Below, piece by piece: positions 43,255-58,200 of a DNA stretch of 64,000 nt; positions within the stretch are counted from its first letter, which is position 1; each line of letters starts with the position of its first letter. Position numbers and translations under genes: made by a program. The stretch comes from Prochilodus magdalenae. Its lineage: Eukaryota > Chordata > Actinopteri > Characiformes > Prochilodontidae. Location: contig JAMWET010003177.1 in the NCBI GenBank assembly GCA_024036415.1, forward strand, positions 43,501 to 107,500, written 5' to 3'. The notes beneath the pieces were generated by a model that saw nothing but the letters and a program-made list of their open reading frames with translations, searched no databases and had not been told where the DNA came from.

Positions 43255-46200
43255 AATCACAATTTAAATATTTTCCCCAAATCATTCGGCTCTACATGGC
43301 ACTTCAAAAAACCCACATACATGAGAACTGAGCTTGTATCAAACTGCCCACCATAAACAATAGAACCTTGACATTACCTCAGCTGTAGTGCTGCTGGTCT
43401 TCTTACCCTCCTTAGCTTTCCCGGCACTTTCCTGATGCTTGGGACAACCAGGTTCCTGAGAGTTCTCCACCCCAAACACCTACACAGTGCAAAAAGCATG
43501 AGGATCATGAGCAGAGAGCCATGAAAGACCTGAACGGCAAACAGACCTTCAAAGCCATGAGGCTGCTGAGCACATGTGCAGAAACCTTGGCTCCATGGCA
43601 ACGCTGCAAGAAAATGAGGCCCAACACAACTGAGGCATGAACAGAGAAGTGTTAATTAGTGAGACTGCGTGATATGCACACCTCTAAAAATTCAGACGCT
43701 TCAGAAGAACCAAGCTGCTGCTGGCTTTAATGCAGCCTTGGCATATGCAAGCTGATCCAGGAAGTTATCTATCTATTTTATCCACCCGTTTTCTAAATCA
43801 TTTATTCATTTATTTATCCATCCATCCATCCATCTCTCCCTCCCTCCATCCATCCATCCATCCCTCCATCCATCCATCCATCCATCCATCCATCCATCCA
43901 TCCAACCATCCATCCATCCAAGAAACCATCCATCCATCCATCCATCCATCCATCCATCCATGCATCCATCCATTCATCCATCCATCCTCCCACCCACCCA
44001 CCCATCCTTCCATCCATCCACCCATCCATCCATCCATCCTCCCACCCATCCATCCATCCATTTATCCATCCATCCATCCTCCCACCCACCCATCCATCCA
44101 TCCATCCACCCATCCATCCATCCATTTATCCATCCATCCTCCCACCCACCCATCCATCCATCCATTTATCCATCCATCCATCCTCCCACCCACCCACCCA
44201 TCCATCCATCCATCCATCCATCCATCCATCCATCCATCCATCCATCCATCCTCCCACCCATCCATCCATTCCTCCTTTCTATCATTTATCCACTCACTCA
44301 GTTTCATCTGTATGTATTTGGGTGTGGGCTGCTCCCTGAACAGCTTTTCAATTAAAAGTACTACTATAAAGATGGCGGCAAACATCAGCACACAGATGTT
44401 CTATTAAAACACAAAGAGCCCCCCAAAGGCAAACCAAACAGCAGCAGAACTGCATGGTTAATGACCAAAGACCGTTCCAAACCCATTAGATATAGATTCA
44501 CAGCGAGGGGCTCTCAAATAGACCGCCATTTAGACTGAGCTACAGGCAAAAGAACATGAAAGATTATGTCACGAAAAACAGGACAAATTCTATCTTCTTC
44601 TGATCTATCCGGTCATCAACCGTAAATCATTGCCGATTAGGCTCTGCTGAAAGCTCACTTCCAGGCACTGCTCTTTTAACGTGTTAAGTGTAACGAGGGC
44701 TGCAATATGAGAAGATCATTACATACTGAGCGTTCAGAAACTCAAGCATATTTACATTAGCATTGGGCGACTGCCAGCTCCTGTCACATAATCTGATCTA
44801 TAAAGAGTTGATTACATATAGGCAGGATAACGAGTACACCATTGTTTTTGTATTTAGGGCAGAATACATGAAACAATGTGGGGAAAACTGTCTGAATATT
44901 TTTTTTTCACAAAATTTGGTTTACATATATTTATGCTTATTTAAGAATAACTTTAACATTGATCAGGGCCGAACAAAAGATTCTCTCTGAGGCCTTTAGC
45001 AGTCAAGACTAGAGATGTGTAGTCGAGTTAACCCTTTGAGTGGGGTAGTACAGAGGGTATGCACTGCCTTCATTTTTTGGACTGCGGCGTGTTTATTAGG
45101 GGAAATGTCCCAGCTGGAAATCAAAAAGCGCAATGGTCTGCTTACATTAAAGGCAGCTGGGCTCACCAGTAAGCTGAATATTTTTGTGGTCATCATCATC
45201 TTTAATGCTTCTCTGATTCAAGTTCAACTTCCAAATCTACATAGTTATCATGCTCACTGTCTGTAAACTTTAAAGCTTTGTGGAGTTTCCCCTTTTAAGG
45301 AAAAGTGGTTTATTTTGGGAAGCTGACACTCTCTAACCAACCCCCTAAACTTTTTGTCCATCATCATCATGAACGTTTTTCTCACTTACTCATCTTCATT
45401 TCACGTGGCAGCATGTCTTAGGACTGTGGGAAGACCTGAACATGCAAACCCCAGTCGGGAATCAAACCCAAGCCCTTTTTGGTGTGAGGCAACAGTGCTA
45501 CCCACTGCACCACCATGCCACTTGGAACTTTCCAGTAAAACAGAATATATACATATTTAATTTTAAATCCAGTACACCTGAGCCAAAGTAATAACTGTAA
45601 ATCCACATTTCCAGATGTTTCTGTGAACTGCAGTTATCTGTACGTAATATGAAAGTCAGCCTCCTTTTCGTCAGCTGCTTCTTCTAATTTTCTGGTTCCA
45701 CCTTAAATGGTGCAGCAGGCGACTTGTGTATATAACTGCTGGACCATTTAAGGTGGCACAGGAATTTTCTTTTTTACTTTTATTTATTGAATTTTCACAG
45801 ATTACAATATACAATAAACAAACATCCCCCTACCCTTCCCATACCCGTTGCACCAGCTGGAAGTAAACATTTTTTAAAGAATGCTAAAATATATATATAT
45901 AGTCATGACACAGGAAATTTCAAGTAGGAAGCTGACTTTAGCCTTCATCCAGATGCTTTTCTGTTTTTATCTTTCAGCAGCCTGTACAGTCAACCACTTA
46001 TTCCTATTATAGAGGTTTTTGGTGTCGGCCTGAGTGGCTCTTACCATCTGTGACGTCATGCGCATTCCCTCTGTTTAAATGATGAAATCGCTATTGAGTA
46101 TTTGTCACAATAAGTTTCAGGAAAACAGATGGAATATACAGTTTAAAAAATAAATTTGAGGCTTTAACAGGCTGTAAAATATGGTGAGTATGCTCATATT

Positions 46201-49200
46201 TGTATGTAAACAGATTATGCTTTGCTATTTAAATTCATGAGCTGCTTAATATGAGCATGTTGCCATGGACAAACAGTAAAAATAGATTTCTCCGGGCAAC
46301 TCCCATGTTGACACATCATCCACCTGTAAAAAGATGAAGTCTTCTGCATCCAGTGTTGTACCAGTCAGATGTAGTTTTGGCTTATCTGAAGAGGGAGCCT
46401 CTGGTGTTCATCCGACATGAAAACCTACTGATATCTATTTTTAAATAACTCGTTAACCCTCATGGATACTTGATTTCGCTAGAATGCACATCCCTAGCAC
46501 TTCCTGCACAGAGATAGAAGTGCCTGGCCAAAACCAGTAGAGTCAGCCTGAACTGTGCCCACACTTCACTCCTGTGACGTACCTTATCGATCATGCGGCG
46601 GGCTTCCTCTTCCTCAGGGTTCCGGTTTTCCAGCTCGATGGTGTAGGTGCCTTTGTCACTCTGGTCGTCGTCCTGCTTCTGCGGCTCATCGCTTGGGCTG
46701 GGCTGCCCTGTGCTGACGGAGCTGCGCACCAAACCTGGGTCCTCTGACCTCTGTTTCTGCAGCAGGCGTGCTGCTGTGGGGGCCACCGCTGCCAGCGCTG
46801 CAGCCACTGTCCTACTACCCTCCGTGGACATGACCTTAGGGCGTGAGGGTGGAGCTGGGCAGAGCCCCTCCCCCACCACACCCCCCACTAGCGGCGCAGT
46901 CTGGGAGAAGGAGTAGGAACGGCGTTTGCGTGGGTTATCCTCGTCGAAGAACTCGATCATAAACGAGGTGCGGCTGGAGGTGGGCGCACCCTCTGCCCCG
47001 TTGGCTTTAGGTCGGGCCAGTCCAGCTGCCTTCAGGCGCTCTTCCAGCGCTGCATGGCGTTTGCTCCCGAATCGCAGGCCCAGGCCATTCTCCGAGTCGC
47101 TCTGGGTGCCGTCCTCATGCTTGCTGCCTGTGGACAGAGGAAATGGGTATTCCTTGGTAAATGTCTATTACGTTACCATGTTGTTTTTGTTTGCCGCAAG
47201 AGAAAATCATCCTTTACATATATGTGCCAAGCCAAGGTCATTTCTTGGCCTTGAAATAAATGGAATAACGCTGGAAGTGCAGACTTCAGCCTGTGAACAC
47301 AAACATTACAGAGAGTAATTATGCTTCCTTGTAACGAATCATGTAACCACACACTTTTATGTAAACGCTATAGCCAAGCAAAGATAACTGTCATAGGTCA
47401 ATCTGGCACACAGTATTCCGTTATCATAGACAAGGCTTGCTCGAACACACCTAGGAAACCTGTCCTGTTAGTGCACGTCCAGCAGGAGAAGAGCACGCTA
47501 GCCGCCAACAAGCGCCCAGCTTCCGAGACGCACCTGAGCACAGCTAGTACAAAATCCCCCATAAGAGCCTCATTGTGCAGAGGGCGAGTGGAGAGAGAAA
47601 GAGGTTGGCGTCTCGGGTTGCAGGGGGGCCGCACACCAGTGACTTAGTACAAACCAAATCTAGCCTTACAGTTAGAGGGGAAGAAAAGCAAAAAAGAAGA
47701 AGAGGAGGAGGAGCTGGAGGGAGGAGGGGGCGCCTATTCTTCAGCTTCAGCAGCTCAGGAAATAGCATGCAGCCGGAGTTGACAGCCCAGCTCTAGGAGG
47801 CAGGGAGAGCCACCCCACACTAGACACTAGCCTCGCATGCATCAGTCTACAGACAATGGAGCTCTTCAGTGCCACACAGCATGCTCTTTGAGCCATCAGA
47901 GCTGGTCTCATCGCCTCATGAGTCATCTACTCTAACTCACACATAAACAAACAAACTTCAGAACAGCCTCTAATGCTCGCCAAATAACAGCATACCTGCT
48001 TTACAGCCGTGCATCAAATATGGGAGTTGATATACATTGTTAAACTGAATTACTGTTATTACTGATGATAATTAAAATTGAGCACTTTTTCCACTGACAG
48101 TTTCATTGGCTTGTTCATACCATAATGCATGTATCGGTTTACAAAGATTCAGAAGTGAGGCACTCACAAGATGGACAGCATAAAGGATAACACTACTGAC
48201 ATGTACACAAAAAGACTGGACATTTGCAGAATGGCACACCAAGGGTCTGATGTACTAAGCCAGGGGATCCTAACCGGCTCTAACTGATGTTGTTTGGCAG
48301 CTCCGAAGCGCCGGATGTCAGATAGGAGAACGCTTAAAAGTGACAACGTTGATTTCTGGTTCAAATCGGTGGTTTTGGTTACACAGTTGCTTAGTTTCCA
48401 AGTGAAGCCATAAGAAGTTGGACTAGTTTGACAAAGAACCGTAGTTGCACGTTTTCAGCTAATGGCCAAAAGGCTAAGCCGTGGAATATGATCCTGATTT
48501 TAACCATGAAGAAAATTCCATATTATCGAAAGGTAGAATGGACCTCAAAATATAAACAGAACTACAGTAGCTAGAGCTCTGCCAGACCAACCAAGTTTGA
48601 TATTAATGCTGATGTTTCAAATTACTGTTGTAATTCCTGCTAATTATTGTTCATTCATTCATTCATTCATTCATCTTCTAAGCTGTGTATTGTTCTGGGT
48701 TGTAGTGGGTGCTGTAGCCTATCCTGGCACTTGTTGCAAGGAAGGCAGGCAACACCCTGGACAGGCCACAGGGCATCACACACATTCACTTACACACTCA
48801 CACTTAAGGGGCAGTTTACCATTTTCAGCTCACCTGACTGCATGTCTTTGGATTGTGGGAGGAAACCCACAGAGGCATGAGGAGAACATACAAACTCCAG
48901 ACAGAAAGGATCCTGGATGCTCCTGGATGCCCTTTTTAACCGAGCCACCTGTCATATATCTGTCATATTTAACACCAGGCTGGGTTAAATGTCTATACCG
49001 TCGTGAAGCTTTGCAGCAAAGGCCACTTAGCACAACCACCATGGCCTGCACACAAGCTGAAAACTTTCCTCAGTGAGCGGTTTCTGGGCTGTAGGCTTGG
49101 TAAACCTTATCTACCTCCATACCTACGCCTGTTTAGGAAGGGCTGTGAGAGAGCTGTGCAAAACAGGGGGGGATATTCCACATCTTCCATTTACTAAACA

Positions 49201-52200
49201 CCTTACAACTCAACAAAATGTCATCACAACAAAAATGTCTACAATTAAATCATTCATCGCAATTATTGACAATTAATATGGGGGTCAATAGTTTCATTGA
49301 CTTGTTCATACCATAATGCATGTATCGGTTTACAAAGATTCAGAAGTGAGGCACTCACAAGATGGACAGCATAAAGGATAACACTACTGACATGTACACA
49401 AAAAGACTGGACATTTGCAGTAATGGATGCAGAAATGGATGGATTTAACCGAGCCACCTGTCATATATCTGTCATATTTAACACTAGGCTGGGTTAAATG
49501 TCTATACCGTTGTGAAGCTTTGCAGCAAAGGCCACTTAGCACTAACACCATGGCCTGCACACAAGCTGAAAACTTTCCTCAGTGAGCGGTTTCTGGGCTG
49601 TAGGCTTGGTAAACCTTATCTACCTCCATACCTACGCCTGTTTAGGAAGGGCTGTGAGAGAGCTGTGCAAAACAGGGGGGGATATTCCACATCTTCCATT
49701 TACTAAACACCTTACAACTCAACAAAATGTCATCACAACAAAAATGTCTACAATTAAATCATTCATCGCAATTATTGACAATTAATACGGGGATCAATTG
49801 TCAGCTAAAATTCCATAATAGTGACATATCCATTCCATTTGCTTTTCCTTTAATGATTCCAGATTTTAAGCTCACTCACCTGAGATCATTAATATTAACA
49901 CTGTCCCCGGGCTCCCTTCTGCAGTCCTCTTTGCTCGCAGCTCTGCTCATCCCACACTACTGTTTAAGCACAGGCAGACATCTAAACAATCAAAACCAAA
50001 GCCTGAACCTCCAGTCTTAATCTGCAAGGTGAAAAACTTCAGCCGGAGCTTTTTTTTCAGAGCACAACACTTCCACCACGAGGAACACTGCACCACCACG
50101 CCTTGTGCTGGATTTACTGCAGAGACCAACAGCTCTCATCAATCACCTACCCCCCCCCAGCTACCCTGCACACACACAGCACATGCACCTCTGCTCACAT
50201 AAGCGCTCCACTGGCCCCAAAAGCACCGGGTCATCATAAATTAGCGCCCATTTAATTACGAAGGCGGAGTGTGAAATGAGAAGAGTGGAATGAGAGGATT
50301 CTCTCACAAAGCTTGGGGCTGCAGTGGTTGAAAAGAACGAGAGATATACAAAGAGTCCTACCGGAGAGAAGAAGAATCCCAAAAGATCCACTGATCAGAA
50401 AGATGCTCCTCTACAGCCTAAAAACACTAACACTCGAGCACTAACAATGCCACTGGTTTATTTCAGCTACTGGGAGAATAGCATAATATCCCTGACTCTG
50501 CGGAGGAAACTGGTGGAGTGTTAACCCGAGCCTCAGCGCTAAGCTCCGTCTATGGGTGTTATGAGAGGAGGATTTTAAAAGTGCTAGGTAGCAGCTAATC
50601 CCTCAGTAAGGGAAGCACAGCTGAAAATCGGGCATTTCACAGTTGCACACTTCTCTTGAAGAGCTGCAAGCTTAGCATATGGGTCTGATGGAGACGTCTG
50701 CTGTGATAATGACAGTGCCAGCAATTAGAGAACTGCGCCTTAAATCAGCACATCCTCTGATTCCTCTTGCAAAACCATGTGATCTAAGAAAGGCTGACCT
50801 ACTTTTGTTTATATCCAGCGCCCAACATCAATAAAACTGCATTTTTGGTTCTGTTGATTGCATGCTCACAGAGGTCTAGAAAATGCAATATACTCTCATC
50901 ATCAAAGCAATAGCTGCACCCAGAAGGGAGTGTCTGATCACAGTGTTATTGGGAAGGAGGATAAAGGTTACCAGGAACAATAACTGATGATCAGTTTAGA
51001 CTGATATGGGTAATATTTACTGAGCTACACATACAGAAGTCTCTCTCCCAGAATGGTGTTGGGCCGCCATGTTTGCTAACGCAACATGCCAGACGTCTCT
51101 GCATGGAGTTGTAGAGGGTCCTAATGGTGTTCATGATGATCCATCCCATGCAGCTTGAATATTCTTACACCGTTCCTTCTGATTTAGTGGTATGGGTGGA
51201 GGTGGACACCAGACCGTGTGACACATGACAACATACCACGAATGCCTCCACACAGGGATTTGTTGGTCGTCTCCACCAAGACAAAAGCGTAACTCGTCAC
51301 TAAAGATGACCCGCTGCCATACTGAGTCACTCCGTGACAGTCTAACGCAACACCGTTGCAGTCTTTGGAGACATTGACGGGGTGTTAAGTGCAGTCGCTG
51401 TAACGATCTGCATGCATGTAGTCCTGCGTTGTGCAACCGTCTGCCAATGGTGCTGGCACTAACAGGATGATTCATGGAGGGCATCACTACTCGCTAAATG
51501 TCAGGTATAGTGATAGCATGGTCAGTCAGGTACAGCGATAAGGCCTGTCCTTGCTTACATCACATGAATGGCAGATTGTGAAACTAGAATTATTAGCATG
51601 TCTCATGTCAAACCTACCCACCAAGTCTCTATCCTGTTGGTTGGTTCCTTCTGGGGTGTTTTGACGATGCGTGTAGCTATCAGTAGACACAACATGTTCT
51701 TTTACTAGGCCAAAGTTTAAACAGCATCGCAAAGATCTGTGTAAATATGGCGTGGGTCTGACAAAGGAGCTTCAGCCCCTGGAGGCCTGTCTTTCTGAGT
51801 TTGTTTAAAGGCTGCTAAAATAAGCACCGCAAAACAATGGCTTCTTCATAAGTTCCTCTCTTCTGCTGGTGAAACTTCTCGCCTTTGTGGGAAGTGTAAC
51901 AAGAGCAACTGATCACAATCCAAACATATTCACAACAACTCGGCCAAAACACTTCAGCAGTGCCATACATGTCCTGCATAACTGCACATAAAGCACATCT
52001 CATCTCAAGAGGTCTGACAACAACGGGTCGGTGCTCAGACGCAGAGATCTGGTCAGTTTCCATTGGTCACTTCATAGCCAAAGTGGCAACTACAGTCAGA
52101 GCACAGTGGGGGTTGCACAGACTAGCTGACCTCACTGTTCCGTGATGCCACTTTAAGGTGAATGTCGACTGGTCACTGATTCCGGGGTCTACATGTTTGT

Positions 52201-55200
52201 GTTTGTTCATTTCACTGATCTACAGTGCTTCAGCACTTCGTGCACGGTGCCCTATAACCCTGTATAGTTTGAAGTCAGTAACTCAGATTTTTGGAGTTTC
52301 TCTGGCTCTCCAGACCTCTGAATCTCAGCAAGGCCTGCTGTGGTGCATTTCATTTGGATACAAATGGGAAATGTTTTGGATTTCGTAGTTCCAGGTCCTT
52401 GAAAGCTAGCAACGTGATTCACTGCTCGCTGGAAATGGGACGTGATGCTCCTCAGATCTGTGGAGTCTTCTGACTTTGTTACAGATCTTTCAAGTCAAAC
52501 TTGTAGCAATACATTCCCTTCTTCTTCCGAGCTAGAAATCATTTGTTCTGAAACCTTTCTGAAGGTATTACCATGCTATGTTCTATTAATGTTTTCAGTG
52601 GGCAGGTTTCTTTGGTTCATAGAATGTTCTTTCTAAAGGTCTCAGTAACACCTATAAAACACCATCCATAAAACATGTAGCGCTGGGAATGTTTTCCTCT
52701 GTTATCATGTAGGTGACATTAGTTAACATTAACCTTCCATAACCATTACCTGAAATTAGAAACATCTTTTAAACATTCTCTGAACATTTAGAGAAAGCCT
52801 TATTAAAGCAACATTAGCCAAAGTTGTGGGAACATTCCCTCCTTGCTGGGTTGTTATTTTATTAATGACATGATCAGTGATTAGTCGCTGCTGGCAAGAT
52901 AATTACCACATAACTGTCCATTTAAAAAATCAGAAGTTTTCATTTTGGGATTTGAGAACACAGATTGACTAAACCAGTAAACCTATCAACTGGTCAACTG
53001 CTTTAAAAAGCAGGCCGAATCCGACAATGCACTCTTAGTCATGGCTCTACATTCTACGCTCAGTGTATATAGTTCTTTTTTTACAAATTAGAGCTATTAG
53101 GACAAACAAGAATACTGTTACTGATTGGTCACTACAACAGGAACAATCTAGAGCAGGACTGCCAAAGCTTCTTCTCTAATAATCCATGTTAAGTATGATT
53201 CAATGTGAGCCCTGATCCAGCCAACTCACCTTTCAACCTCTTGAGATGGACGGGCACGTCACTCTTAATGCTCTTGCTGTCCTCTTCTGTGGACTCGCGC
53301 CTCACCAGAGGAGGGTCATTCTGGGCAAGCCAGTCAGCCACCTTGCTCTCTGAGGCCATGATGGCAGCCTGAAGGGTGCTGAGCTCTTTGCCTCCTGGCT
53401 GAGACTTCTTGGGCCTTGGACGAGACACATGATCCTTAATGGTTACCTTCCCTGGAGATGTGTTGTCAAACTCAATGGTGAATGAGGTGTTGGCCTGTGC
53501 AGTCGCACTGCCTGAGGCTGACTTTGCAGCCGCATTGCCCTCTGTGTCCTTGGTTGGAATCTCATGGATGCTGTTCTCCGTCATTTGGCCGTCTTTACTG
53601 GGGATCTCAAAGTAGCTCGGCTCGGCGCCTAAAGAGCCTAGGCCATTCTCCTTGGACTTCTCCGTACGCTTGGCCTCCTTGCTGTCTGTGGGATCACAGA
53701 AAAGGGATACCAAAAATTACCATCTCAGGAGTCAGGGGTCATGACCTCATGGAGAAGAATCAACACAGCAGGCTTTCAGCATCTGACCATACCATCTGCG
53801 GGAGACACTTTACAATACATGGAGCCATCCTCTAAGTGTGCAGTCATAACTTAATTTGTTGGATCTGACATGAATTAGCGGGACAGCTAATGACAGCCTG
53901 TTAGGATACCCCGTTATTAATGATTATGTAACTCAATTTGCTGATAACAGATGCCTAAGGAGTCGAGGCTCATTGTTATTGGCTGGTGGTAAGACATGCT
54001 TTCCACTCATTCGCCATCCAGACAGACAAAATGGCTCTTTACACTCTAAGCAAAAGCCACAGACACTGGCATTCATTAAAACAGTAATTAAAACTGTTAG
54101 AATCATATTTAATAACTAGAATTTTAATTAATATTGCTAGAATTATCAATCATAGCCTGCATTATTAACAATATTGTGGTAACCAGTTAAAAGAACAGAT
54201 ATGTAACCTAATAACATGGACTATTTAGAAGCAACCAAACACATATGTTCAGTATTTAACATAACCATAACTAACTCATGGACTATGTTGGCAAGAGCCT
54301 GTATATATGATACATATCATGTGATACAATAACCTAGAAAATATTTTGGGATTTATTTAAATCTTATTTTAGGAAAACTGTCATACAAAAATACACACCA
54401 CCATATGCATAGGTTTGCTAATGCTAACGTAATGGTGAAGAACAGTGCTATCCGGCGATCAGGGGGTTAAACACAACTCAAAATGAACCATGTTTTCTTT
54501 TATTTGTAAATTGATTAAAAATTAAAAAATTGATAAACTGATTAAAAATAATTACTGTTACTGTTTTTATCAGTACAGCATCACAAAACATTAAACTGCA
54601 ACATTCGGTAGTTTGAGTTTTTTCTTAGACCCCTACTATTAAAGGATTAAAGGATCAGCTAAAAAAAAAAGAAGACGGTCTGGTCCAAGCAATAGCCAAT
54701 TTAGGCTTGGACCCAAATTAACAGGAAACATTTCAATCTAAATTGCAGTCTGAAGTTTCGACTCCCTTTGACTTTCTCTCCTTGATTCTCCTCCTGTTCT
54801 GGAAGCCTGATTGCTCGCCTCTCTGGTTTCCGATTCTCCTTTTGCTTACCTGATTACTCGCTAGGATAACCCCTTTGGATTTGTTTGCTAGTCTGGCTGA
54901 TTTCCTGGTTTTGGACTTTTGCCTGTCTCTCCGTTTATGACCCTGCATCGCCCATTTGCTATGCTTGCTTGTATTGCTTGTGCTCGAATTACTGATCTGT
55001 TTAATAAAGCTCCACTGACTTTTAGCTCTGCGTGTGTCAAGCCCAGTTCTTTGTCCCTGACAATAACTTGCACTTTAGTCTACCTCTTGCTCTGTGTCTG
55101 TTTACTGTATATTCTGCTGTAACAATGCAGTTTTTCCCATGTGTGTATCTCATCTCATCTTCAAAAAAAGATCTGAAAATAATGATAAAATCAGTCATAT

Positions 55201-58200
55201 TCCTTCTGATATGATTATGATGTAATTGCTTATCACCATTTTTTGCATGTGCCGTCTAAGGCTTATACTTCTTTATTTCTTTTTCTATTCTGTTATTCAT
55301 TTTTTAAAACATAAATAAAGCTAGCACATCTGTTACTGGACTGATGACACTATTCTTCTTGGAGAAGTATATATCACAAAGGGACTTTCTGCAACTCATG
55401 ATATTTGCCTTCATGTGAACAACATCACAATGTAACAATGCGATACATACGGTCTCTAATGGCCAGCTTTGGAGACAGAGTTTGCCTCTCATGAAAAGAA
55501 TCTGATTCCATTTAACCTTTCAGCTCTGTTCAGTGACTAACTGAAGGTTTGCTTTTCAGTACCTACTATGAAACTGCTCTATAAGGTATGTAGACATGAG
55601 ACTGGCCGTGAACAGGACCTGGTACTTTAAAGGCCAAACATGTCCCCAGCCTCCTCAAGCGCTGTCATAAGCATGCACCACCCATTCAACACATCTTGCT
55701 ACTGGAAGACGCCCTTTAGCTGTCCTTTGGTGCTTCCTGAACTGACATCAAGTCAGGAGGATGACGAAAGTTCTTGTTTTAAAAAAATATACAGTTGCAC
55801 TTCCTCTCTCTCTCTCTCTCTGAGCATGCAGCTCCCAGTTTGAAACCCTAATCAGAAAAACAACCCTGCCCAATTTTCCTAAATCCAACACTTCAATCAA
55901 CATCACTCCATTTTTCACAAACAACATGATTAGTGTAATTACTCTTACTAAGCCAGGCGTCATACGGTTCCCGTAAGTTAAGACAGAAAGTCAAGCTCAT
56001 AGTACGAAAGTCAACCTTTTAGGTGTAGGATCAGTTTGGTAACACAGCGAGTGGACTTACGGGATTCATATCTGAGTAACTTGGCCATTCCTCATGCTCA
56101 GATAAATGAAGAGGAGCACCGGAAAAGTGGGAAAGCCGGAAAAGTGGGAAAGCCGACAATATTTATAATTACATGAACAGCCCCTTTAACACTATCGACT
56201 TTCAAAATCGCTTTAAAAGTATAAATATAAAAATACTCACAAAAGATTTCCCCGTAGGCTTCATCTGTAGGAGGTGCGGCAGTTTGATGACACAGAGTCA
56301 AATGCAGAAACCCTTCGGTGACAATGCACAGCGAGGGGGTTGGGCCTGGCTACAAATGAGCCTATTCACAGCTAGTTTCCATTCTCTCTTCCCCTCCTAG
56401 CTACTCTAGCGTCGCTACCTTTCACAGAGGAAGAGCAGACTTCACCACAGACTAAAAATAGCAGAGGGTGCTTTGATGCGGGGAGCGGCTGCATAAAGGT
56501 TCGCCTCTCGTTCTTTCTGGCATCACTGTGATATAACATGTACCTGATTCATAAAGAGATGCTCGACCTCTGTCACCCGCACACGCTGTTGTAGGAGGTG
56601 ACAGAATGTAGGACCCATCTAGGGAATGGGGCTAAGTGTCCAGCGTTTCCCCCTGGAACAAGAACGCTTGCCGGACACTAGGTCAGAAAGATGCAAGACC
56701 GTTGGCTGAGGCTATATTTGCTGCCGTCTTTAACAGAGAGGGTGCTGTCCGAGGGGAATTTGATTAGAAAGCACCCAACGGCATGAATGCCCTCATGTTT
56801 CTGGCCCTTGAATGAAAGAAAGGATGGTCTATTTGAAGTCTGAAGCTACCTTACATTTACAAACATGGAATCTTTAGCAGAGAAGGAATTTTACTCCATA
56901 TTTTTTTATCTTTCCATAGCAGACCACTCTTTTGTTGCTGAATGCAATCATTGGGCATCATTGGCCAAATGACATGAGTTCATTTCTTTAAGTGAAGTTA
57001 ACACATTGTATACATACTACCCATTTTCATCTACTAGTACAGGTTATTTGCTGATTTGAATGTACTGGGGGAAAATGCACTCACTGCCAGTTGCACCCAG
57101 AAAGTATCTGCCGACAGAAATGAAATTTGGTGGGTAGGTTTGACATCATGAGGCATGCGAATTCGACAGAACAGCCACAGCTGCGGACATTCAGCAGGCG
57201 GTGATGGCCTCCATGAGTCATCCTGTTAGTGCCACCACCATTGGCAGGACTACATGTACACAGACCGTTACGACAACTGTCCTTAACACCACGTCAACAT
57301 CATCAGAGACTGCTATGGTGTCGTGCCAGACTGTCATGGTGTGCCTCAGAATAGCAGCGGGTCATCTTCAGTGATAAGTCCCAATATTGTCTTTTTTGAG
57401 ACGACTAACGAATCTGTGTGTGGAGGCACCATGGTCAATGCCAAGATGAACAGCTTGTAGCAGATTATATTTTATATATTTGATTTTATAGTTTCATTTT
57501 GTTCCAATATGTTAAGCTCAGAAAACTTTTATGGAGGATATAATTTGATCAGGGGTTGACCAAACTCGACTGCACTCTGCATTCAACTTTACCTATGTCT
57601 ATCAGCATCACCAGGCTGGTAAGGATGAACTGAACGTTCCTTCCACACTCATAACGGCTGCCACCTTTGGAGGTAGGGTCTGAAAGTGCGGATTCTATGG
57701 TCGAATGTGTTTGCTGTGATCATTAGTCACACTGAGACAAGTTTCCCCATGTGGGACAGTCCAGTGTATTCAGCTGAAGTCAAGTCAAATTATTTCTATA
57801 GCGCTTTTTACAGCAGATGCTGTCACAAAGCAGCTTTACAGAAAATGCTACAGTTGAATGAGGAGAGTTCTGTACATAGAACTGACATACCAGGAACCTC
57901 GAACCATGTTGGCTCCTCCTTCAAATACAAATCCGTGCATTTGCAAAAGATGACGGTAAAACGAGCTGATTCCCAAATCTTACCAATGCAGTGACTGCAA
58001 AGTTTAAGCTTGTTGCTAGACAGTTGCTAAAGTGTTGCTTAAAATAAATGGGGGTCTATGAGAGAAATGAGGGATGAGTAAATGACTCAAGGAGGGGTTT
58101 GGGTCAGTATGTTTGTGGATTAGTGTGTGGGTTTTGGATAAAGAGAACATTGGGATTTGAATGGGGGTAAAATTGGATGGGATGCTATGGGAGGAACGAG

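Larger units (their letters stand above)
47128..53229 (-). other. CEP170 intron, 6.1 kb
   Basis: Contains the X/Y segmental duplication, an interspersed repeat, a purine-rich AAGAAGAGGAGG stretch around 47685-47730 and the Tc1 relic. No convincing exon on either strand. Confidence 0.7.

Noticed and set aside
43815..44274. Regularly spaced short repeats resembling a CRISPR array
   Set aside because: It is a eukaryotic microsatellite; no unique spacers and no cas genes.
43730..44407. Long open frames of PSIHPSIHP (+) and DGWMDGW (-)
   Set aside because: They are translations of the ATCC tetranucleotide array, with no splice context or family resemblance.
49003..49785. Two nearly identical pairs of open frames (64 and 67 codons)
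   Set aside because: Identity comes from the intronic X/Y duplication; there is no coding signature.
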